Below are positions 29,003 to 36,139 of a stretch of DNA of 64,000 nucleotides, in pieces (within the stretch, counting starts at the first letter, position 1; the number at the start of each line of letters is the position of its first letter). Under the pieces are notes generated by a model, which saw nothing but the letters and a program-made list of their open reading frames with translations, was not told the origin of the DNA and did no database searches. Source of the DNA: Phycisphaerales bacterium (GTDB taxonomy: Bacteria; Planctomycetota; Phycisphaerae; UBA1845). Location of the stretch: positions 62,001 to 126,000 of the forward strand of contig JACKHG010000013.1 in the NCBI GenBank assembly GCA_020639115.1, given 5' to 3'. The position numbers and the translations under genes are program-made.

Positions 29003-29197
29003 GTCGTGACTCCCTTGCAGGGATGGGATTCAGTCGTTGCGACCGCTCTCTGCCCAGCCGCGCTGCCGGGCGTAGGCGCGGGATTATAGGTGCCATCCGC
29101 ACCCGCCGCAATAAGATCATTGTTCCAAATGACTTGACCCACCCGCGGGCTCGGCGTGAAATGCGCCCGGCGCCGAGCGGTCAGCAACATACGTGCC

Positions 29198-29707
29198 ATG
29201 ATGTCTGCACAACCCGAACCTCATGCCGCAGATTCCGCCGGACACCCGCTCGGCCCGCTGCTTTACCGCTATTTTCCCGTGCAGCGCACCGCCGCGCGCC
29301 GCCGGGCCCTGCTCGTCGCCGCAGCCTGCGCCGCCGTCCTCGGCGTCGCGCTGTGGCTCACGCCCGATCCGCGCGGACTCGGCACGCACACCCAGCTCGG
29401 CATGATCCGCTGCTCCTGGCCCGCGACCTTGGGCATCCCCTGCCCCACCTGCGGCATGACCACGGCGTTCGCACTCACCGTGCGCGGCCGCCTTGTCGCC
29501 GCCGCGCTCGCCCAGCCCATGGGCCTGCTGCTCTGCCTGCTCACCATCGTCATCCTCGTCCTGGCGCTGCGCGAGGCCTGGACGCTGCGCGCCGTGCGGG
29601 TCAACTGGTACCGCGTCCGCCCGCGCTACGTCATCACCGCAGCCGTGGTCCTCACCGCAGCCGCCTGGGGATACAAGATTCTGGCCTTCCGCGCCATGTT
29701 GCGGTAG
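29198..29707 (+). CDS. DUF2752 membrane protein
   Basis: The 169-residue protein has three predicted membrane helices. It contains the DUF2752 hallmark IPCPTCGMTTAFAL, in which the two cysteines lie at the membrane surface. The function of the family is unknown. Tandem ATGs at 29198 and 29201 are both possible starts. It is divergent from sdhC and followed 107 bases later by the lipoprotein operon. Confidence 0.8.
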   Translation: MMSAQPEPHAADSAGHPLGPLLYRYFPVQRTAARRRALLVAAACAAVLGVALWLTPDPRGLGTHTQLGMIRCSWPATLGIPCPTCGMTTAFALTVRGRLVAAALAQPMGLLLCLLTIVILVLALREAWTLRAVRVNWYRVRPRYVITAAVVLTAAAWGYKILAFRAMLR

Positions 29708-29814
29708 AACGGGAGGCGGATGCGGGGCATCCGGTGCGCAGATCCACGCGCGGTGAAGTGCCGGGCCCCGCACGAGTTCCCGGACAGTCGACTCCAACGG
29801 AAAGGCGTGCATCG

Positions 29815-30465
29815 ATGACGCGGATGTATGCAGGCGGCAACTATCGGTGGATGCGGCGCACTGCGCTCGCCGCCGGCATTCTTGGACTTCTCGGCGGATG
29901 CAACATCTTCATGCCCCTCTTCCTCATGGGCCAGCACAAGGAACGCATCCCCGCCGAGTTCGACAAGCTCCCCGGCAGTTCCGCCACCATCGCCGTCTGG
30001 GCCGACCAGGAAACCCTCTTCGACTATCCCTACGTGCGCATGGAGCTCTCGCTGCACATCGCCGATCAGCTCTCCGCGCACGTCAAGGACCTCAAGATCA
30101 CCGATGGCCGCATCGTCGAGGACTACATGCAGCGCCACCTCGCCAACGCCGTCGATCCCGTCACGCTCGGCCGCAAGTTCAAGACCGACTACGTCATCTA
30201 CCTCGAATTGCTCGACTTCCAGATCCGCGACCCCAACTCGCCCGACTTCCTCGAGCCGATCATCCGCGCCACCGTCCACGTCTACGACATGAAGGCCGAT
30301 CCGGACGAACCGAAAATGGTCGAGCTGTCCGACGTCGAGGTGAAGCAGCAGGGCCAGCTCTTCAACGAAACCAGCGCCCAGATCGCCCGCAAGTCCCTCT
30401 ACGAGGAGTTTGCGGCGACCGTGGCCCAGAAGTTCTACGAGCACAAAGTCGAGATGATGAAATGA
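29815..30465 (+). CDS. Lipoprotein, first of a paralogous pair
   Basis: The 216-residue protein has a basic N-terminus, a hydrophobic stretch and a lipobox LLGGC with the Cys at about residue 28. It should therefore be exported and lipidated. The mature part has a beta/alpha pattern (SSATIAVWADQETLFDYPYVRMELSLHIADQL, then LGRKFKTDYVIYLELLDF). The same pattern appears in the next gene, suggesting duplication. No named family is recognised. Its stop overlaps the following ATG (ATGA), so the two products are probably made together. Confidence 0.75.
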   Translation: MTRMYAGGNYRWMRRTALAAGILGLLGGCNIFMPLFLMGQHKERIPAEFDKLPGSSATIAVWADQETLFDYPYVRMELSLHIADQLSAHVKDLKITDGRIVEDYMQRHLANAVDPVTLGRKFKTDYVIYLELLDFQIRDPNSPDFLEPIIRATVHVYDMKADPDEPKMVELSDVEVKQQGQLFNETSAQIARKSLYEEFAATVAQKFYEHKVEMMK

Positions 30466-31160
30466 CCGAATCGCTGCGCCGCCATCGGCGCCCCGCGCAC
30501 GCGGCACTCACCGCCGCGCTCCTCGCCGGCCTGCTTCTGCCCGCACTACCCGGCTGCGGCCGCTACGGCGGACTCGCCTACTTCATGGGCATCGGCCGCG
30601 GCCACAAGATCGAGCCGCAGTTCGAACTGCCCGAGGACGGCACGCTGCTCGTGCTCGTCGACGACCCCGCCGAACGCCTGCGCTGGCCCCGCCTGCGCGA
30701 CCTGCTCGAGCAGAGCCTCGGCGAGGAACTGCTCGCCCACCAGGCGGTCAAGGCCGTCATCAGCCCCGACGCCATGGCCCGCTTCCGCCAGGCCGACCCC
30801 AAGTTCGAGCGCTACCCCGCCGCCACCATCGGCCGCAAGGTCGGCGCCGACACCGTCCTCTGGCTCGAGGTGCGCGACTTCTTCAACCCCACCGAAATTG
30901 AGGATACCAGCAGCACCGCCAAGATCACCCTCGCCGTCAAGGTGATCACCACCAAGCCCGGCACGCTGCCCAGCGACGTGCGCCTCTGGCCCACCGACGA
31001 GGGCGGCTACATCCACTCGACCGAGCTGAGCGCCATCGACGTCCACAAGCTCAAGGGGGACAACGCCACCGCCCGGGAACTGGCCCGCCGCGCCGCCATC
31101 CAGATCGGCCGCCTGTTCTACCAGCACACCGTCGGCGAGGTGGAAGACTCCAAGGTATGA
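30462..31160 (+). CDS. Lipoprotein, second of a paralogous pair
   Basis: The 232-residue protein has a lipobox LPGC at the end of a hydrophobic export segment. The mature domain matches the previous protein in layout (GTLLVLVDDPAERLRWPRLRDLLEQSL; ATIGRKVGADTVLWLEVRDFFN; REL...AAIQIGRLFYQHTV). Both 5' and 3' ends overlap neighbours by 4 bases. The pair may form a heteromeric envelope assembly; this is inference from co-translation and similarity. Confidence 0.75.
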   Translation: MTESLRRHRRPAHAALTAALLAGLLLPALPGCGRYGGLAYFMGIGRGHKIEPQFELPEDGTLLVLVDDPAERLRWPRLRDLLEQSLGEELLAHQAVKAVISPDAMARFRQADPKFERYPAATIGRKVGADTVLWLEVRDFFNPTEIEDTSSTAKITLAVKVITTKPGTLPSDVRLWPTDEGGYIHSTELSAIDVHKLKGDNATARELARRAAIQIGRLFYQHTVGEVEDSKV

Positions 31161-32305
31161 GCGGCGTCCTGCACGTGCTCGACCGCACCTGCGGCTGGGA
31201 GCAGCGCATCGCCGTCACCCAGCTCGCCGAGCGGGCCAGCGCCGCGTTTCCAGCCAGCGTCGGCTGCCTCGGAGCGCCGCCGCCCGGCTTCGATCCGGCA
31301 TTTCCGCTCAACACCATCACGCGCAGCCCCCGCTCGCCGCTGCTGACCACGCCGGCCCTGCGCCGCCACATGACCGACCACAACGTCGCCATCGTGCACG
31401 CGTGGGGATCCGATGCCCTCGCCCCAGCAGCCGCCGCTGTCGCCTCGGGCGGCGCGGGTGGCGCCCATACCCCGCGACTCGTCACCACCGTCTTCGACCC
31501 CGCCGTCACCGACGACCACGTCCGGCTCATCCGCACCATCTGCACCGCGACGCCCACCGCGGTCATCTGCGCGGCAGAACGCGTCCGCCGCCGGCTCGTC
31601 GAACGCGGCGTCCCCTACGAACACTGCGTCGTCGTGCGCCCCGCGGTCGATTTCTCCGCGATCAAGGCCGTCGACGCGCACGCGCTCCGTGCCGCCCTGA
31701 CCATCCGCCCCGAAATGCGCTGGTTCGTGATCCCACCGCCCCTGCCCGGCCGCGACGGTGACTGCGCCGCCCTTTGGGCCGTGCTCATGCGCCGCTACCT
31801 CGACGAGCCGGTGCATCTCACCATTCCCGGCACCGGCCCGCGGATCGAGCGGCTCAAGGCCCTCACCGCCGTCTCCGGCCACCACGGCTCGGTCACCTTC
31901 TGCGGCGACGCCCACCGCTTCGAGGAGCTCTGCGTCGCCGCCGACGACCTCATACTTGGCGATATTTCGGAAATCCCCATGACGGCAGCCGCCTGGGCCA
32001 TGGCCGGCAACACCCTCATCTCCGCACCCGCCACCTACGCCATCAGCGAAATCCTCGCCAACGACCTCAACGCCAAGCTCTTCAAGGCCCCGGAGAACTG
32101 GCGCCGCCGCGCCGCCCGCCTCGCCGCCCGCCTCGACCACCCCCCCGACGCCGCCAAGATCCGCGACGTCGCCCGCGGCCAGGCCTACGAGGTCTTCAGC
32201 CGCCGCCGCTTCGCCCGCCAGGTCGAGCAGGTCTACACCAACCTCGCCGAAAACAAGCCCCCCGCCGAAGGCATCGGCGACCCCGCCCTCGTCGGCGCCG
32301 CCTGA
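31157..32305 (+). CDS. GT4-like glycosyltransferase
   Basis: The 382-residue protein resembles GT-B fold family 4 enzymes. The C-terminal half shows HLTIPGTGPRIERLKALTAVSG (donor-domain start), VTFCGDAHRFEELCVAADDLILGDISEIPMTAAAWAMAGNTLI and the trailing RFARQVEQVYTNL helix. The usual catalytic E-x7-E is poorly conserved (around DISEIPMTAAAW), so activity is uncertain. It is the third gene of an overlapping unit with two lipoproteins, which suggests a role in envelope glycan or lipoprotein modification. Confidence 0.7.
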   Translation: MSGVLHVLDRTCGWEQRIAVTQLAERASAAFPASVGCLGAPPPGFDPAFPLNTITRSPRSPLLTTPALRRHMTDHNVAIVHAWGSDALAPAAAAVASGGAGGAHTPRLVTTVFDPAVTDDHVRLIRTICTATPTAVICAAERVRRRLVERGVPYEHCVVVRPAVDFSAIKAVDAHALRAALTIRPEMRWFVIPPPLPGRDGDCAALWAVLMRRYLDEPVHLTIPGTGPRIERLKALTAVSGHHGSVTFCGDAHRFEELCVAADDLILGDISEIPMTAAAWAMAGNTLISAPATYAISEILANDLNAKLFKAPENWRRRAARLAARLDHPPDAAKIRDVARGQAYEVFSRRRFARQVEQVYTNLAENKPPAEGIGDPALVGAA

Positions 32306-32364
32306 TCGCTATTGGGAATTACATAAACAACCAGAGCCTCGCCCAACGGCGCGCCAACGCGTGA

Positions 32365-32736
32365 TCAGCGCTCGTCACCCAGCGCCCGCTCGAACAGCGC
32401 CGCCAATCGCTCGTCTTCGATTCCCGCCGCACGACCGATCTGCACCCCCTCCGCAAACCGCGCCGCAGCCGCCTCCGCCGCGTTCCGCTCAGCCGCCGCC
32501 ACACCGCCCTGCGTCACGAACACGCCCCGCCCCCGCCGCGTCGCGATCAGACCCTCCCGCTCCAGCGCCTGATACGCCCGTTGCACGGTGTTCGGATTCA
32601 CCGCGCAGCGCAGAGCAGCCGCCCGCACCGACGGCAGCATCTCGCCCGCTTGATAAACCCCGGCTGCGATCGCCTGGCGAAAATGCGCGACAATCTGCTC
32701 GAAAACCGGAACGTGACTCGCAGGATCGATATGCAT
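32365..32736 (-). CDS. GntR-family (YtrA-type) transcriptional regulator
   Basis: The 123-residue protein has an N-terminal winged helix typical of GntR proteins (PVFEQIVAHFRQAIAAGVYQAGEMLPSVR...NPNTVQRAYQALEREGLIATRRGRGVFV). It has a very short C-terminal helical tail, as in the YtrA subfamily. YtrA regulators usually control a neighbouring ABC transporter, but none is present here. A perfect palindrome lies 10 bases upstream of the start codon and is its likely own operator. Confidence 0.9.
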   Translation of the reverse strand: MHIDPASHVPVFEQIVAHFRQAIAAGVYQAGEMLPSVRAAALRCAVNPNTVQRAYQALEREGLIATRRGRGVFVTQGGVAAAERNAAEAAAARFAEGVQIGRAAGIEDERLAALFERALGDER

Positions 32737-32745
32737 ATCGTGCCA

Positions 32746-32769
32746 ACTGTACTATTGATCTAGTACAGT
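32746..32769. promoter_or_regulatory. Palindromic operator, probably for the GntR regulator
   Basis: Perfect 9-bp arms, ACTGTACTA and TAGTACAGT, flank the 6-base spacer TTGATC. It is placed between the GntR gene and the divergent SirB1-like gene, so autoregulation and perhaps control of the divergent gene are expected. The GTAC-containing symmetric arms fit YtrA-subfamily sites in general character. Confidence 0.75.
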
Positions 32770-32991
32770 ATGACACCGCTCGCGACACTTGTCAATCCGC
32801 ACCGCGCACCCCGCACGCCAGCCGTGCGCAAACCCTGCCCTCCCCGGCAAATACGCAGAAAACGGTCAGGGTGTCCAACCACACCCTACCCACTATCATC
32901 CTGCCCCATCCGCATGGACGATGAGTTAGCTTGGGCTGATGACGATGATGGCCATGGATGCGACAGACTCGAAATCCACAGGGGCGCGCCA

Positions 32992-33828
32992 ATGACCCAG
33001 GTGCACCCCTTTGACGCCTACGTTCAGGCCCAAAGCGACAATCTGCGCGTCGCGCACGCCGCTCTGCTCTTCGCCCTCGACCGCTTCCCCGACATCGCCG
33101 TCGACGAATACCTCAAACGCCTCGACCACCTCGCCGACCGCGTCGCCACCCATAACCCCACCACGCCCGAGGACCGCGTCTCCGCCCTCCAGGAAGTCCT
33201 CGTCCGCCGCCACGGCCTTACCGGATGCACCAGCGACTTCTGCGATCCCTGCGGCAGCTACCTCAACCGCGTCCTCGACCGCGGCCACGGCCTGCCGATC
33301 GCCCTCTGCGCCGTCTGGCTCGATGTAGCCGCTACCCTCGGCTGGGAGCTGCACGGCGTGGGCATGCCCGGCCACTTCCTCATCGCCTGCCCTTCAAGCG
33401 GCCCTGAACGGATCTTCATCGATCCCTTCGGCGGTGGTAAAACCCTCGACCGCAGCGGCTGTGCCGAGCTCCTCTGCCGCTGCTTCGGCCAGACCGTCGA
33501 ATTGGCGGAAAGCCATCTGGCCCCGGTTTCCGACCGCAGCCTCCTCTCCCGCATGCTCTGCAACCTGCGGTCCCTTTACTGTGCCTCCCAGCATTGGCGC
33601 TTCGCCCGAACGGGTGCTCCAGCGGCTCCTCGCATCATCCTTGTAACAGCGAACTGGTCGAGGAAATCAGCCGGATGCGCGCCTTGCCTGCAAGAGCAGA
33701 ACGGACCGCTGGTCCCCTGCTCCGCACGCCGTCACCATCTCGACAGATCACAAAAAATCTGCCAGAATGTGCTGTTCTGTCCTCGACACGGCCAGGAGGC
33801 ATTGAATAATTACGCCACAAACGCATGA
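32992..33828 (+). CDS. SirB1/transglutaminase-core2 family protein (3' end frameshifted)
   Basis: The core of the family is clear: VLDRGHGLPIALCAVWLDVAATLGWELHGVGMPGHFLIAC, then IFIDPFGGG and SRMLCNLRSLYCASQHWRFA. The ATG at 32992 has AGGGG upstream; the frame is open to 32770. After about 33605 the family-typical tail moves into other frames: RVLQRLLA in one, then SELVEEISRMRALP in another, ending at TAA 33809. The stated end, 33828, is the stop of the uncorrected frame. Homologues are of unknown function and often neighbour response-regulator genes. Confidence 0.7.
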   Translation: MTQVHPFDAYVQAQSDNLRVAHAALLFALDRFPDIAVDEYLKRLDHLADRVATHNPTTPEDRVSALQEVLVRRHGLTGCTSDFCDPCGSYLNRVLDRGHGLPIALCAVWLDVAATLGWELHGVGMPGHFLIACPSSGPERIFIDPFGGGKTLDRSGCAELLCRCFGQTVELAESHLAPVSDRSLLSRMLCNLRSLYCASQHWRFARTGAPAAPRIILVTANWSRKSAGCAPCLQEQNGPLVPCSARRHHLDRSQKICQNVLFCPRHGQEALNNYATNA

Positions 33829-35972
33829 AAACCGACCAACTCGTCAAACTCGCCGCCAGCAGCAACATCAAGGATGTCGAAGAAAGCGTGGCTCGGCTCC
33901 TCGAAACGAATTCGACGCCGACGCCTGGGAACGCCGGGCCAAGGTGCTCAAGGCGGCTCGCCGATCGCGACAATGAGGCGGCAGCTGGAAGCGCTCGCCA
34001 CGACCGCTCTGGGTCCCTTCAACGGCTCCGTCAGGCCCGCCGACGCATCCGCCCAGCCGGCGCTTCCTCCTCGCGGTCAGAGCGGCGACGCCCTGCACGC
34101 GCCGTGACCGGGCTCTACCGCTCCGCGTACGCCGACGTGGAAGGCCTCGAATCACTCCTGAGCGAAGCCGGCGTCGCCGGCGGACGACCACCGCCGCGCC
34201 TGCGCACTTTCATGGACGTGTACCTGCCTGCAGGGGGCGCGTGCCTCACGCACCGTCACGGGCGCAGCCGTGCGTGTCGGAAGCGTCGACCGCGATTCCT
34301 GGACCATTGACGTCCACGACGTGCACGCCTGTTATCTCCGCCGTCGAACTGGCGGACAGCTACCGCACCCGCGGACGAGGACGACTTCAGCGTCATGGCC
34401 CGCTTCGATCCGCCGCGTCTCACCGCGCTCCTCCAGGATGACCCCGGCGGCGTCGTCGAAGGTATCCTCCGCGGCAACAGTCGTGGGATGACCAGCGACG
34501 AGCTCGCAGCTGCTCTCGCCGCAGTTCATTCCGGCCAAGGTGGAGCAAGTGGTGGACGCGGGCCGCTCGGCCCTGCACTTAACCGCCACGTGCAGATCGA
34601 GGGCCGCTTGCCGTACTACCTCAAGTATGATCCGACCCACCTCACGCTCGACGGAAACAGGCGGCGGCTCGCCAGGCCCTGACCGCGTCGCAGGCTCACC
34701 TCGTCGAGCAGTACGTCCAAAGGCCTGCAAGGCCCACAAGCACGTAAGTGGACACCGAGCTGCTCAAACGGGTCCGCCAGAAGGTCGAGACCGCGCCCAG
34801 CGTATGAAAGCAAAGGGGCGGCCTTCGAGCTGCCCTACCTCGTCTCCCAGCCATCGCGGGATGCCGACGAAGCCGAGGACGCCGACGCGGCCCGTCATCG
34901 CGCGGCGCGCCGCCGATCCGGTCGAGGCCATCCTCGCCGTGACCGACGCCTCGCCACTGCATGCCGCCTGCAAGGCTCTTCCGAGATTCCCATCCACAGG
35001 ACCTGGTCGGCGCCTCAAGCGCCTGCTGCCGCACGCGCGCCGCTGCGCGTCGCGGACGATCTCGCCAGCATCTCATCGAGATGGGCAGCGGCAACGACTG
35101 CTTCCGGGAACTCGCCGACGAGATCCTCCGCGAGCCGTGCGCTCAACGAAGCCTGCTCTGGCTGTGGAACGGCCCCGGACCGAGACGGCCCGCGTGTCCA
35201 TCCGCTCGCCACGATTCTCACGCATGCTCGCCGCCCTCGGCGAGGTCCAGCGCGACGACCGCCTCACCCGCGAGCGCATCCGCCAGATCACCGGCAACAA
35301 CCGCGACGTGCTCAAGGCCCGCCGCTTCGAGCGCTTCCGCGCGATGCTCGAGCAGATCGAGCCCGGCGTGGCCGCCGCGATGCGCACCCAGATCCAGCGG
35401 CTCGACAACCTCGCCCGCACCGGCGACGACCTGCTCAAGCTCATCCGCGAGCAGTTCCCGCAGCTCACCGTGGTCGAGCCGCGCTGCCGCGCGGCTCCAG
35501 GAGGACGCTCTCTTCGCGACCGAGGCCGGCTACAACAAAGCGCGCCGAGCTCGAGGAGCTGGTCAACGTCAAGATCAGGGAAAACGCAATTGCGATCGGC
35601 CGCGCCGCCGAACTGGGCGACCTCTCCGAAAACTCCGAGTACAAGTTCGCCCTCGAGGAACGCGACCTGCTCCAGGCCCGCCTCGCCCAGATGCAGAAGG
35701 AAATGGACCTGTTTCGCCCCCTCAAGCCCGGAGGCATCCCACCGACCATGCCGGCATCGGCTGTCGCGTCGTCCTCGAGCACGTGGTGAGCAGCACGCGC
35801 CGGAAGTCACGCTCCTCCGGACCGTGGGAGCCAACCAGGACAAGCGCATCTACAACTACCGCACGCCGCTCGCCCAGTCGATCCTCGGCACGCGCGTCAG
35901 GAACACCACCAGGTGGAGTTCTTCGACCCGCCAGGCGAATACCGCGTGACGGAAGTCCACAGCGCCATCTGA
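33825..35972 (+). pseudogene. greA: GreA/GreB-type transcription elongation factor with long N-terminal region, frameshifted
   Basis: The C-terminal GreA domain is recovered across frames: ELEELVNVKIRENAIAIGRA, AELGDLSENSEYKFALEERD, IPTDHAGIGCRVVLEH, then NQDKRIYNYRTPLAQSILGT and VEFFDPPGEYRVTEVHSAI (stop at 35972). Upstream, about 500 residues resemble the long helical N-terminal part of GreA proteins seen in planctomycetes and chlamydiae: MKTDQLVKLAASSNIKDVEE at 33825, ADEDDFSVMARFDPPRLTALL, GMTSDELAA. At least eight frame changes break it. GreA rescues backtracked RNA polymerase by stimulating transcript cleavage. The breaks look like consensus errors, since motifs are intact between them. 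Confidence 0.8.
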
Positions 35973-36005
35973 AGCCGCAACCGAGCCGCCGTAAAGGTTC
36001 GGCTT

Positions 36006-36119
36006 CAGCCGCACCCGTAAGGAAGCGGAATTCAGAGCCGCGCCCGTAAGGAAGCGGAAATCAGAGCCGCGCCCGTAAGGAAGCGGAATTCAGAGCCGCG
36101 CCCGTAAGGAAGCGGAATT
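36006..36119. repeat. 29-bp tandem repeat with core CCGTAAGGAAGCGG
   Basis: Three exact-register units start at 36033, 36062 and 36091, with a fourth shorter unit at 36006 and a degenerate one near 35982. Units share CAGAGCCGCGCCCGTAAGG and end AAGCGGAATT. There are no unique spacers, so this is not a CRISPR array. A near-identical single copy lies inside the DUF2079 gene at 60797. The array sits between the 3' ends of greA and the M6 protease gene. Confidence 0.9.
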
Positions 36120-36139
36120 CAACCGGCGCCGCCGCCCGC

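Noticed and set aside
33600..36000. Programmed ribosomal frameshifting in the SirB1-like and greA genes
   Set aside because: There are too many frame changes, in both directions and without slippery-site/hairpin patterns. Consensus errors are simpler.
36006..36119. Possible CRISPR array
   Set aside because: The 29-bp units are directly adjacent with no unique spacers and there are no cas genes in the window.
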